64,000 bases of DNA from Phycisphaerales bacterium (GTDB lineage: Bacteria > Planctomycetota > Phycisphaerae > Phycisphaerales > UBA1924), in assembly GCA_020846975.1 (NCBI GenBank), contig JADLCX010000042.1:1-64000 (forward strand), in the 5' to 3' direction. Shown one piece after another: positions 36,565 to 45,101 of the stretch. Every line of letters begins with the position of its first letter. The first letter of the stretch is position 1. The notes beneath the pieces were generated by a model. The model worked only from the letters and a program-made list of their open reading frames with translations, had not been told where the DNA came from and did no database searches. The translations under genes and the position numbers were made by a program.

Positions 36565-36676
36565 GGAACACAGAGGCACAGGGTCTTCACAGAGGGTACG
36601 GAGAAGGGCATGAATCAAGGCTCTGGCCTTGGCCTTTCTCGGTGCCCTCGATCGTTCTCCGAGGCTCCGTGTGCCC
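36565..36676. repeat. 112-bp imperfect inverted repeat
   Basis: The left arm (36565-36609) and the reverse complement of the right arm (36631-36676) align over about 45 bases, best at GAGGGTACGGAGAAGGGC against GAGGGCACCGAGAAAGGC, with a ~21-base loop. It sits between the secretin and STAS genes. It looks like a degenerate REP- or MITE-type palindromic element; the left arm carries CACAGAG twice. No terminal duplication was recognised. Confidence 0.55.
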
Positions 36677-36740
36677 GCATTTTCGCGGCGTATAGTGTGC
36701 CCAAGACCGCCGGGCGAGGCCCGCGCTCAGGAGTCAGTTG

Positions 36741-37109
36741 ATGGCGACCACCGGACCTTCGCGCCTCCGCGTCAAGCACCAGAAGGATGTCACCCAGATC
36801 GAGTTCGTCGATCGGAACATTCTCGACGAGTCGAACATCGAGCAGATCAAGGAGGAGATCGGCGACCTCGTTGACAAGGCTCCCGCGCCGGGCCCCAAGC
36901 TGCTCATCAGTTTCGCGAACGTCGATCACCTCTCGTCGGCCGCGCTGGGCGCGATGATCACGATCAACAACAAGATCAAGGGGCGCAAAGGGCAGCTGCG
37001 GCTGGCCAACATCGACCCGCAGATCTACGAGGTGTTCAAGATCACCAAGCTCGACAAGCTCTTCCAGATCCACGAGTCGACCGACGCCGCGCTGGCGAGC
37101 TTCGGTTGA
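36741..37109 (+). CDS. STAS-domain anti-sigma factor antagonist
   Basis: 122 residues. The ATG at 36741 is preferred (AGGAG eight bases upstream); a TTG is immediately before it. The whole protein is a STAS domain of the SpoIIAA/RsbV type. The phosphorylatable serine lies in the motif DHLSSAALGAMI (about residues 72-83). Such proteins bind or release a partner-switching kinase. The next gene, 64 bases downstream on the same strand, encodes exactly such a HATPase, so the two probably form a partner-switching pair. A TATAGT hexamer at 36691 is a possible -10. Confidence 0.9.
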   Translation: MATTGPSRLRVKHQKDVTQIEFVDRNILDESNIEQIKEEIGDLVDKAPAPGPKLLISFANVDHLSSAALGAMITINNKIKGRKGQLRLANIDPQIYEVFKITKLDKLFQIHESTDAALASFG

Positions 37110-37173
37110 GCGGCCGCCCGCGGGCGGCGGGAGGCATGGGGGTGATGAACACAGACAGAGCAGACCGGCCGTC

Positions 37174-37602
37174 ATGGCACGCACCGAGCAGGCCAACCCC
37201 GATCACGCACGAATCTCCATCGCCAACAAGCGCGATGAGATCGAACGCGCCGAGCAACGCCTCATCGCGGCCCTGGACAAGCACCAATACCCCGACGCGG
37301 CCAAGTTCGCGGTGCGGCTCGCGCTCGAAGAAGCGCTGGTCAACGCCTTCCGCCACGGCCACAAGGGCCTCTCGCCGGATGTTCCCGTCGAGCTCGAGTT
37401 CCGCGTGACCGACAAGCAGACCGACCTTGCGATCGAGGACAAGGGGCCGGGCTTTGATCCGGGCGATGTGCCCGACCCGACGCTGGATGAGAACCTGACC
37501 GTCCCTACGGGCCGCGGCCTGCTCCTGATGCGTGCCTACATGGCCCGCGTGGAGTACGTCGGCAAGGGCAACCGCGTCGAGATGGTCTACAAGAAACCGT
37601 GA
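37174..37602 (+). CDS. RsbW/SpoIIAB-like anti-sigma HATPase
   Basis: 142 residues. It is a GHKL-type ATPase with the N box (LALEEALVNAFRHG, about residues 50-63), G1 box (IEDKGPGFDPGD) and G2 box (PTGRGLLLMRAYM). There is no histidine-kinase dimerisation domain, which fits a serine-kinase anti-sigma factor. By family knowledge it would phosphorylate the STAS protein encoded upstream and bind a sigma factor or other effector. The sigma-70 factor at 52306 is not adjacent, so the target is unknown. Confidence 0.9.
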   Translation: MARTEQANPDHARISIANKRDEIERAEQRLIAALDKHQYPDAAKFAVRLALEEALVNAFRHGHKGLSPDVPVELEFRVTDKQTDLAIEDKGPGFDPGDVPDPTLDENLTVPTGRGLLLMRAYMARVEYVGKGNRVEMVYKKP

Positions 37603-37620
37603 CGGAACGACCCCTTGCGA

Positions 37621-38301
37621 TCAGCGGCGGGGTGCGTTGTTCTGGTACCGCTTGCCGGCGCGGGCGTTGACGGGCACGGTCTGCTCGGCGGTCTGCACGC
37701 TCCGCAACTCGCGGAGCGAGGCTCCGGCATCCTCGGTCACGGCTCGGCAGTAGTAGGTCAGGTTCGGGCTGCGCAGGTAGGACAGGCACGACTCGGCGTA
37801 CTTGGAGGTATCGAGCCGGTGCTTGATCATCCCCTCGACGAAGAGCGTGTCGGCCTCCGCCGGGGTCGCGGCCTGCATGCGCCGGCGCAGGTCGTTGGCC
37901 TGCGGATCGTTCTCGATGCCCATGCTCCTGCTCGCGATGCCCAGACGCGTGCGCTCGGCCTGAAGGAACGCGATGTCCACGGACTCGCGCCGCTTGATCT
38001 TTTCCGCGAGTTCCTGCACCGCCGGACGCTGCCCGTTGGAGAGTTCGAGTTCGGCAAAGTGCGTGCTCAACTCCGCGAGCCGGGTCATGTGGTCGATGAA
38101 CTCGCCGTCGAGCGAGCCCGCCTCCGCCGCGGCCTTGACCGCCGACTCCATCGATCCAGACGACGAAGCCGCCGGTGAGGAGGTGCTCGAATGAGAACCC
38201 GAGCCGCCGCCTTCGCAGCCGGCCATCAGAGAAAGGCACAGGCCGCAGGCAAGGCACAGCCCGATCGCGGAGCAGGACGGGTGACGGGGAAGCAGCTTCA
38301 T
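37621..38301 (-). CDS. Lipoprotein with DUF305/DUF4142-like helical domain
   Basis: 226 residues from the ATG at MKLLPRHPS, with GGAGG eight bases upstream. The lipobox LMAGC is at about residues 24-28, followed by a serine/glycine-rich spacer. The remaining ~170 residues are all-helical, with FIDHMTRLAELSTHFAELEL and DTLFVEGMIKHRLDTSKYAE. The second resembles the D-x-x-F-x-x-x-M-I-x-H signature of DUF305 (ferritin-like four-helix) proteins, but with one His of the usual pair replaced by Arg (KHR). The function is unknown; location at the membrane facing the periplasm is inferred. It is convergent with the HATPase gene. Confidence 0.7.
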   Translation of the reverse strand: MKLLPRHPSCSAIGLCLACGLCLSLMAGCEGGGSGSHSSTSSPAASSSGSMESAVKAAAEAGSLDGEFIDHMTRLAELSTHFAELELSNGQRPAVQELAEKIKRRESVDIAFLQAERTRLGIASRSMGIENDPQANDLRRRMQAATPAEADTLFVEGMIKHRLDTSKYAESCLSYLRSPNLTYYCRAVTEDAGASLRELRSVQTAEQTVPVNARAGKRYQNNAPRR

Positions 38302-38563
38302 TCTGAGCCTCCGGTTTTGCAGTGGCCGACGAGAGTCGAACGAGAGCACCCGCGCCGGGAACGACCGGAGCGGCGTATCTCGTGGGGTGCAATCGTCGGA
38401 GCACGAACTCGGCTTGAGCCTTGCCGCCCTGTGCTCCGCCCAGCCGGCGGCACAAGGGCTATGGACCCGTCAGACCGAAGGTCCTAAAATCGAATGATTC
38501 TAAGACTCAGTTATCCGCATATGCCCGGATGCCCGTGAGGGCGTGCCGGATCGAGGAACGGAC

Positions 38564-39802
38564 ATGGCACTCAAACTCCCCATCTACATGGATCACGCCG
38601 CGACGACGCCGACGGATGCCCGCGTCGTGGAGGCGATGCTGCCGTACTTCACCGAGCGGTTCGGCAACCCCGGCAGCCGCAACCACAGTTTCGGCTGGGA
38701 TGCGGAGAACGCGGTCGATGCCGCGAGGGAGCAGGTGGCGACCCTGATCGGGGCCAACGAGAAGGAGATCGTGTTCACGTCCGGATCGACGGAGTCGAAC
38801 AACCTGGCGATCAAGGGCGCGGCGGAGATGTACGAGAAGGCCCCCGCGGGCCGGACCGGTCGCGGCCACATCATCACCGCGCAGCACGAGCACAAGGCGG
38901 TGCTCGACCCGTGCAAGCGGCTGGCGAAGGACGGGTTCGACGTGACGTTCCTTGAACCGCCGCGGGATGGGGTGATCCGCTCCGAGCAGGTCAAGGCGGC
39001 GATGCGCGAAGACACGATCCTCGTGTCGATCATGTGGGCCAACAACGAGATCGGAACGATCAACGAGGTTCCCGAGATTGGGGCCCTGTGCCACGAGCGG
39101 GGAATCATTTTTCATACCGATGCGACGCAGTGGGTCGGCAAGATGCCGACCAACGTGGAGCGCGACAACATCGACCTGCTCAGCCTGAGCGGGCACAAGA
39201 TCTACGGCCCGAAGGGCGTGGGCGCGCTGTTCGTGCGCCGGCGCAAGCCGCGCGTGCGCCTGGTGGCGGCGATCGACGGCGGGGGTCAGGAGCGGGGCAT
39301 GCGGTCCGGCACGCTGAACGTGCCCGGGATCGTGGGCCTGGGCAAGGCCTGCGAGATCGCGATGCGGGAGATGGAGCGCGACGGCGAGCGGCTGCTGAGG
39401 CTTCGCCGCAAACTGGAGCAGTCGATCACCTCGCAGCTCGACACCTGCCAGGTCAACGGCCACGCCGAGCGCCGCCTGCCGCAGATCGCGAACATCAGTT
39501 TCGGGTTTGTGGAGGGCGAAAGCCTGATGATGGCGTGCAAGGAGATCGCGGTGTCGAGCGGGAGCGCGTGCACGAGCGCGAGCCTGGAGCCGAGCTACGT
39601 GCTCAAGAGCCTGGGCATCGGCGACGACCTGGCGCACTCGAGCCTGCGGTTCAGCCTGGGCCGGTGGACGACCGAGGAGCAGGTGGACTACGCGATCCAG
39701 AAGGTGGTGGGGGCGGTGAAGAAACTGCGGGAACTGAGCCCGCTCTACGACATGCACAGGGAAGGGATCGATCTGAGCAAGATCGAGTGGGCGGGGCACT
39801 GA
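38564..39802 (+). CDS. iscS: Cysteine desulfurase IscS
   Basis: 412 residues from the ATG at [16 protein letters not shown], with GAGGAAC upstream. It is a PLP enzyme that removes sulfur from cysteine for Fe-S cluster and tRNA thiolation. The PLP lysine is in [12 protein letters not shown] (about residue 212), the PLP-binding His in QHEHKAVL, and the catalytic cysteine loop in [14 protein letters not shown]. The long loop is that of group I (IscS-like) enzymes. It is the first gene of iscS-iscU-iscA with short gaps (47 and 109 bases). There is no iscR or hscBA next to it. A possible -10 (TAAAAT, 38485-38490) lies upstream. Confidence 0.96.
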   Translation: MALKLPIYMDHAATTPTDARVVEAMLPYFTERFGNPGSRNHSFGWDAENAVDAAREQVATLIGANEKEIVFTSGSTESNNLAIKGAAEMYEKAPAGRTGRGHIITAQHEHKAVLDPCKRLAKDGFDVTFLEPPRDGVIRSEQVKAAMREDTILVSIMWANNEIGTINEVPEIGALCHERGIIFHTDATQWVGKMPTNVERDNIDLLSLSGHKIYGPKGVGALFVRRRKPRVRLVAAIDGGGQERGMRSGTLNVPGIVGLGKACEIAMREMERDGERLLRLRRKLEQSITSQLDTCQVNGHAERRLPQIANISFGFVEGESLMMACKEIAVSSGSACTSASLEPSYVLKSLGIGDDLAHSSLRFSLGRWTTEEQVDYAIQKVVGAVKKLRELSPLYDMHREGIDLSKIEWAGH

Positions 39803-39849
39803 GAACGGCTTGACTCAAGCGCGGCCGATCGGGCTGCTGGAGAACTTCG

Positions 39850-40284
39850 ATGGCGTACGGACCCAAGATCATCGACCACTACGAGAACCCCCGCAACGTC
39901 GGGACGTTCGGCACGCAGTCCGAGATCAAGCAGCGCAAGGACCTGGGCGTCGGGCTTGTCGGCGCGCCCGAGTGCGGCGACGTCATGCAACTGCAGATCA
40001 AGGTCAATCCCAAGACCAACCTGATCGAGGATGCCAAGTTCAAGTGCTTCGGCTGCGGCTCGGCGATCGCGTCGAGCTCGCTGGCGACCGAATGGCTCAA
40101 GGGCAAGACCCTCGACGAGGGCGCGGCGATCCGCAACACGCAGATCGTCGAGGAACTCAGCCTTCCGCCGGTGAAGATCCACTGCTCGGTCCTGGCCGAG
40201 GACGCGATCAAGGCCGCGATCAACGACTACAAGCAGAAGAACGGCATGCCCGTCGAGGAAGAGCACCACGCCGAACTGCACTGA
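39850..40284 (+). CDS. iscU: Fe-S cluster scaffold IscU
   Basis: 144 residues, with three ligand cysteines in the expected places: APECGDVM, KCFGCGSAIASSS and HCSVLAEDAI. The Asp following the first Cys (ECGD) is the IscU-type residue important for cluster transfer. The chaperone-recognition motif LPPVK is present (LSLPPVKIHCS). It lies 47 bases after iscS and acts with it in the cytoplasm to build [2Fe-2S]/[4Fe-4S] clusters. The LPPVK motif implies HscA/HscB partners encoded elsewhere. Confidence 0.95.
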   Translation: MAYGPKIIDHYENPRNVGTFGTQSEIKQRKDLGVGLVGAPECGDVMQLQIKVNPKTNLIEDAKFKCFGCGSAIASSSLATEWLKGKTLDEGAAIRNTQIVEELSLPPVKIHCSVLAEDAIKAAINDYKQKNGMPVEEEHHAELH

Positions 40285-40393
40285 CCGGCACCGTCGCCGG
40301 CCGTTATCGGCCCGTGAACGCCCGAGGGCCCGGCGACGTACAGTTCATTGAACAGGTCCACGCCCGCGCGTGCCGACCGACTCCGGAGTATTC

Positions 40394-40771
40394 ATGAGCA
40401 CGACGACCGAGCACGACCACGCAGCGACCCAGCAGGCCTCGGGCATTCTCCTGACCGAGACCGCCGCGCGTGAGATCAGGAACATCATCCAGCAGCAGGA
40501 GCTCGACGCGGACAAGATCCGCCTGCGTGTCGGTGTCAAGGGCGGCGGGTGCTCGGGCTTCAGTTACCTGCTGGACCTCACCGAGACCCAGAAGGACACC
40601 GACGAGGAGTTCGAGCAGCACGGCATCAAGATCGTGTGTGACCCGAAGAGCCTGCTGTACCTGAACGGCACGACCGTGGACTTCAAGGACGAGATCATGG
40701 GGCGCGGCTTCGTGTTCCAGAACCCCAACGCGACGAGTTCGTGTGGGTGCGGATCGAGTTTCTCCGCCTGA
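40394..40771 (+). CDS. A-type Fe-S carrier (IscA/ErpA family)
   Basis: 125 residues from the ATG at MSTTTEHDH. The HesB/IscA fold has its three conserved cysteines in GGGCSGFSY and the C-terminal SSCGCGSSFS. The N-terminal ~15 residues are histidine/threonine-rich and variable. It carries clusters to apoproteins and completes the isc cluster. Assignment between IscA and ErpA cannot be settled by sequence alone. Confidence 0.92.
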   Translation: MSTTTEHDHAATQQASGILLTETAAREIRNIIQQQELDADKIRLRVGVKGGGCSGFSYLLDLTETQKDTDEEFEQHGIKIVCDPKSLLYLNGTTVDFKDEIMGRGFVFQNPNATSSCGCGSSFSA

Positions 40772-40809
40772 GTCGCCGCACCCGGAACAGGGTGGTTATG
40801 ATGAGCCCC

Positions 40810-40837
40810 TTGCGAAACTCGGTGGTTTCGTTACACT
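40810..40837 (+). promoter_or_regulatory. Putative promoter of the ACT-domain gene
   Basis: TTGCGA, a 16-base spacer, then TACACT. It lies in the 152-base gap after the A-type carrier gene and resembles the dockerin-array promoters. Confidence 0.35.
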
Positions 40838-40923
40838 GCCGGGTGCGTGGACCAGCGCGGCCGCCCGGTTGCGGCCGGTCGGGTTGCGCGCTATCGGCAG
40901 GGGCGTGAGGTTCGGAGCGCAGG

Positions 40924-41397
40924 ATGTCGCAGATCTCGTCGGAAACCGCGCAGGGGTACGCGCCGCCCACGGTTACGCAGTTCTCGGTGTTCCTCGACAA
41001 TCGCGTCGGCAAGCTGCACGAACTGGTGCGGATCTTCGAGCACTCGGCGGTGCAGCTGCTGGCCATCAGCGTGCACGATGCGAGCGACTACGCGGTGGTC
41101 CGCGTGATTTCGAGCAACGCGCAGGAGACCAAGCTGCTCCTGACGCGCCACCAGGTCCCGTTCAGCGAGGTGCAGGTTCTGGTGATCGAACTGTGCAAGG
41201 GGCACACGCTGGAGCGGCTGTGCCTGTACCTGCTGGGCGCGGAGTTGAACATCCGCTTCGCGTACCCGCTGATGATGCCCGCGGGCAACTACCCGACGAT
41301 CGCGCTGGCGGTCGATGATGCGACACTCGCGGGTCAGATCCTGCGGCGCAAGGAGTTCCGGTGCCTGGGCGAAGGGGATCTTTCGCGACCGGGTTGA
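40924..41397 (+). CDS. Double ACT-domain protein
   Basis: 157 residues, with GGAGCGCAGG before the ATG. There are two ACT-like ligand-binding folds: the first at about 18-85 (TQFSVFLDNRVGKLHELVRIFEH, with the Gly at the strand-helix turn) and the second at about 90-150 (GAELNIRFAYPLMMPAGNYPTIALAVDD). No catalytic domain is attached, so it is a stand-alone regulator that probably binds an amino acid. The ligand and partner are unknown. It is convergent with the kinase-TPR gene (16-base gap). Confidence 0.85.
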   Translation: MSQISSETAQGYAPPTVTQFSVFLDNRVGKLHELVRIFEHSAVQLLAISVHDASDYAVVRVISSNAQETKLLLTRHQVPFSEVQVLVIELCKGHTLERLCLYLLGAELNIRFAYPLMMPAGNYPTIALAVDDATLAGQILRRKEFRCLGEGDLSRPG

Positions 41398-41413
41398 GAC
41401 GCGATCGTTTCGA

Positions 41414-44320
41414 CTACGGTGCGGCCTTGAGTTGACCAAGCCGTTCGCGCCACGGCGCGGCCTTCTGGCCGTGGCCCTTGCCGGGCTCGGCCTTCTCCCA
41501 CGCCTCGTACATTCCGATCGTCTCCTGGATCATCGCGATCGCCAGAGTCCGCGACGGGTTGTTCGCGGATTCCAGCGCGTGCATGGCGTCCAGGTGCGAG
41601 CGCTCGGCTTCGGCAAATCGGGATCGGGCCGCCAGCGCGGAGCCCAGGCCGCTGTGGGCTTCGGCCAGCCACAGCTTGTCGTGCGAGGCGTCGGCGGAGA
41701 AGCCGGCGAGCGCCTCGCGAAACAGCGGTTCGGCCTCGTTCGGCTTGCCGCGCTTGAGCAGCGCGCGCCCGAGGATGTTGAGCGAGCGGAGCGTCGGCAC
41801 GGATGTGTCGCCGAACAGGGCGCGGCGGCGTTCGAGCGTCTCCCGGAGGATCGTCTCGGCCTGGTCGTACCGCTCCAGGCTCATGAGCAGGGCGCCGAGG
41901 TTGTTCATGGCGCTGAGCGTGTCGGGGTTGTTGAGCCCGAACATCGTTGTCCGGCGAGCGAGCACCTCGCGGTAGATCGGCTCGGCGTCGCTGAAGCGGC
42001 CCTGTGCCCGCAGGACCAGGCCGCAGTCCATGAGCGATGCGACGGTCTGCTTGTGACTGGCGCCCTGCACGATGCGTCGGCGCTCGTAGACCTCGCGCAA
42101 GATGGGCTCGGCCTCCTTGAGGCGGTTCAGGTCCATGAGCACCAGGCCGATGTTGGCCAGCGCGAAGAGTGTGTACGGGTGGTCCGCGCCGTGAACACGC
42201 ACCATGCGCTCGTGCGCCTCCCGCGTGATCGGTTCGGCCTCCTCGTCCTTGCGGGCCTGCATGAGCACCGAGCCGACGTTGTTCAGGAACAGCACGGCGA
42301 GTTCATCGTCGGGGCCGAAGACTCGACGCGACGCCGCCAGCCCTTCGCGGAACAGGGGCTCGGCCTCGCCGAGCCGGCGCTGCGCCTGCAGGATCGAGGC
42401 CAGGACATTGAGGGAGTCGAGCGCGTCGCGGCTCTCGGGGCCCAGCACGCGACGCCGATCGTCGAGGTTCTTCCTCGCGGTCTGTTCGGCGAGGTCGAGT
42501 TCGCCCCGCTGGAACTGGAGGTGCGCGGTGCTGAGCGCCGCGTCGAGCGTCTCGTCGGCATCCGGTCCGAGTTCGCGCGTGCGGATCGCGAGCGCCTCGC
42601 TGATCGGTTCCTCGGCGCGGGCGAGCAGGCCCAGATCGATCATCGTGCCGCCGAGCGTGAGGAGCAGACGAGCCTTGATTAGCGGCGCGTTCCTGAACTG
42701 GCTCTCGATGGCCGTCAGGGCGCGGGCAAAGACCTGTTCGTCCAGAGCGGCGAGGGCCGCATCGGTCATGCTGACCTGGTCGAGCGTCGCGGCCAGCCGA
42801 GTCTCGGTCTCGGCGATGGTTGCATCGGCCGCGCCGTCGCTCTTCATGCGCTCCCGGAGACCCACGAGCAGGTTGCCGCGAAGCTGCTCGCCCATCATCG
42901 CGGCGTTGATGTCCCGGAGCTGGCTGGACTGAAACTCGGCGATCTTCTCGGTCTCGTCCCGGCGTGCTCTGGCCTCGGTCTCGGCGGCCGACGCCTTGAC
43001 GGCGGCGAGCCTGGCCGCGTCTCGCTCGCGCTGCGCCACCATCGCCTGCCAGAGCGCCAGGCCCAGGCCGATCACCAGCGCCGCGGCCACGGCACTCGCG
43101 GCCATGACCGGGCCGCGGTGACGCGACACGAACTTGTTCAGCCGGTACACGGCGTTGGGCGGCGCGGCCTCGACCGGCTCGCCCTGAAGGTACCGCTGGA
43201 TGTCGGCGGCGAGGTTGCCCGGCGAGTCGTAGCGGCGGGCGCGGTCCTTTTCCAGGGCCCGCATCACGATCCAGTCGAGCTCGCCGCGGATGATGGACCC
43301 GAGCCTGCCCGGCTCGGTGCGTCGGGTCGCCGCGACGCTCGCGAGCTGTTCGCCGGCCTGCGAGAGCCGGGTGCTGGGCGCCGGCGGATCGACTTCGCGG
43401 ATGATGCGCTGCATCTCGGCGTACGCGGCGGACCGCAGCCGGACGGGATCGATCGGCGTAACGCCGGCGAGCAGTTCGTACAGCAGCACGCCGAGCGAGT
43501 ACACATCGCTCCGTGTGTCGATGTCGAGACTGCCCGCGGCCTGCTCGGGGCTCATGTACTCGGGCGTGCCGATGAGCTGGCGGAACTCGGTGAAGACCGT
43601 CTTCTCCGTCAGCGGCTGCTGCGTGGCCTTGGCGATGCCGAAGTCGATGATCTTGCACGCCGGGCGGCCGTCCTGCTCGCTCACCAGCACGTTGGTCGGC
43701 TTGATGTCGCGGTGGATGATGCCCTTGGTGTGCGCGTGCTGCACGGCGCGGCAGACCTGCGTGAACAGTTCCAGCCGGTCGGGGATGCTCAACTGGACTT
43801 CATCGCAGAAACCGGTGATGGGCTTGCCCTTCACAAGTTCCATCACGAAGTAGGGCCGGCCCGTCTCGGTCTCGCCGGCGTCGAGCACCTTGGCGACATT
43901 CGGGTGGTCCATGAGCGCCAGGGCCTGCCGCTCCTGCTCGAAGCGGGCCACGACCGCGCGGGTGTCCATGCCCAGCTTGATGATCTTGAGAGCGACGCGG
44001 CGGCGGACCGGCTCGGTCTGCTCGGCCATGAAGACGGTGCCGAACCCGCCCTCGCCGATCGCCTCGAGCAGTTTGTAGGGGCCGATTCGCGTACCCGGCC
44101 GCTCGCCCGCGCCACGGCTGCGCGACGGGTTCTCCATGATCGTCGGCACGCTCAGGAACGGATCGTCTTCCTCGGCCTTGCTCAACAGTAGAAGCACCCG
44201 GTCGCGGAGCTGGAGGTCGCTAGCGCAAGCTCGGTCGAGCAGCGGCGCGCGCTCGTCGGCTCGAAGGTCGAGCGCTTCGTCGAAGATCCGCCTGGCTCTT
44301 GCATCCAGCGAGTCCGCCAT
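41414..44320 (-). CDS. Ser/Thr protein kinase with TPR repeats
   Basis: 968 residues. A short N-terminal helical segment is followed by a PknB-type kinase domain: glycine loop IGEGGFGTVF (about 88-97), VALKIIKLG (ATP lysine), catalytic loop HRDIKPTN, metal-binding DFG in IIDFGIAKA, and GTPEYMSPEQA. One transmembrane helix (MAASAVAAALVIGLGLALWQ, about 410-430) separates it from an extracytoplasmic C-terminal half of about ten TPRs (for example PYTLFALANIGLVLMDLNRLKEAEPIL). This is a classic planctomycete architecture. The ECF sigma gene lies 9 bases upstream, so kinase and sigma factor are co-transcribed and probably act in one signalling pathway. Confidence 0.93.
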   Translation of the reverse strand: MADSLDARARRIFDEALDLRADERAPLLDRACASDLQLRDRVLLLLSKAEEDDPFLSVPTIMENPSRSRGAGERPGTRIGPYKLLEAIGEGGFGTVFMAEQTEPVRRRVALKIIKLGMDTRAVVARFEQERQALALMDHPNVAKVLDAGETETGRPYFVMELVKGKPITGFCDEVQLSIPDRLELFTQVCRAVQHAHTKGIIHRDIKPTNVLVSEQDGRPACKIIDFGIAKATQQPLTEKTVFTEFRQLIGTPEYMSPEQAAGSLDIDTRSDVYSLGVLLYELLAGVTPIDPVRLRSAAYAEMQRIIREVDPPAPSTRLSQAGEQLASVAATRRTEPGRLGSIIRGELDWIVMRALEKDRARRYDSPGNLAADIQRYLQGEPVEAAPPNAVYRLNKFVSRHRGPVMAASAVAAALVIGLGLALWQAMVAQRERDAARLAAVKASAAETEARARRDETEKIAEFQSSQLRDINAAMMGEQLRGNLLVGLRERMKSDGAADATIAETETRLAATLDQVSMTDAALAALDEQVFARALTAIESQFRNAPLIKARLLLTLGGTMIDLGLLARAEEPISEALAIRTRELGPDADETLDAALSTAHLQFQRGELDLAEQTARKNLDDRRRVLGPESRDALDSLNVLASILQAQRRLGEAEPLFREGLAASRRVFGPDDELAVLFLNNVGSVLMQARKDEEAEPITREAHERMVRVHGADHPYTLFALANIGLVLMDLNRLKEAEPILREVYERRRIVQGASHKQTVASLMDCGLVLRAQGRFSDAEPIYREVLARRTTMFGLNNPDTLSAMNNLGALLMSLERYDQAETILRETLERRRALFGDTSVPTLRSLNILGRALLKRGKPNEAEPLFREALAGFSADASHDKLWLAEAHSGLGSALAARSRFAEAERSHLDAMHALESANNPSRTLAIAMIQETIGMYEAWEKAEPGKGHGQKAAPWRERLGQLKAAP

Positions 44321-44329
44321 GCCACGCTC

Positions 44330-44965
44330 CTACGACGCGTCGCGCTCCAACGCATCGCGGAGCCAGCCTCGGGCGAACGCCCAGTCGCGCCGCGCCGTCC
44401 GCTCCGAAATGCCCAGCGCTTCGGCCACGGCGTGTTCGGGCAGCCCTGCATAAAAACGCAGCCGAACGACGGACGCGGCCTGGGCGTCCACCGTCTCCAG
44501 GCGCACGATGGCGTCGTCGAGGGCCAGGATTCCGGAAGGTTCGGCCTCGGCCGCGGCGATATCCGCCATGCCCGAGATCGACAGGGCGGCCTTTCCGCCG
44601 CCGCGCTTATCGGCGTTGCGGGCTCGGGCGTGATCGATCAAGATCTTCCGCATCGCCTCGGCCGCGGCCCTGAAGAAGTGGCCTCGACCCTCCCACCGCA
44701 CGTCGTGCTGGCCGAGCAGGCGCAGGTAAGCCTCGTTGACCAGCGCGGTGGCCTGGAGCGTGTGCCCGATGCGCTCCTGATTCATGCGGACCTGGGCGAT
44801 GGCCCGCAACTCGTCGTAGACCGTGCTGAGCAGGCGTTGCATGGCCTGCGGCTCGCCGCGAGAGGCGGCCTGCAACAGGGCGGTCAGACCGCGGCTCCCG
44901 CTGTCGAGCCGAGACTCCCGGTCCGGAAGTTGGGGTGGGGGGGTGTCAGGTATCGACGCCATCAT
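44330..44965 (-). CDS. ECF-type sigma factor (planctomycete Sigma70_ECF family)
   Basis: 211 residues (tandem ATGs at 44965 and 44962; no strong Shine-Dalgarno). Region 2 includes LQATALVNEAYLRLLGQ and GHFFRAAAEAMRKILIDHARA, which are hallmarks of the PF07638/TIGR02999 planctomycete group. Region 4 contains a helix-turn-helix, HAVAEALGISERTARRDWAFARGWL. Together with the downstream kinase-TPR gene it forms the usual ECF-kinase pair, in which phosphorylation is thought to replace a classical anti-sigma factor. Confidence 0.93.
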   Translation of the reverse strand: MMASIPDTPPPQLPDRESRLDSGSRGLTALLQAASRGEPQAMQRLLSTVYDELRAIAQVRMNQERIGHTLQATALVNEAYLRLLGQHDVRWEGRGHFFRAAAEAMRKILIDHARARNADKRGGGKAALSISGMADIAAAEAEPSGILALDDAIVRLETVDAQAASVVRLRFYAGLPEHAVAEALGISERTARRDWAFARGWLRDALERDAS

Positions 44966-45101
44966 TGCAGCTTATCCCTCGGTTTGGATCCGTCCAGCAC
45001 CCCAAGGGGCCGAGCCGGTGGATCGGCGTGAGTGGAGATAAGCGGATGTCCGCCGCACCGTGTGGCACTGCACGAGCGGCATTTCGCAGGTTCGGCGGGT
45101 T

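Noticed and set aside
32556..36611. Minus-strand open frame of 1351 residues opposite the secretin gene
   Set aside because: Antisense shadow; the plus-strand frame has a signal peptide and a complete secretin domain.
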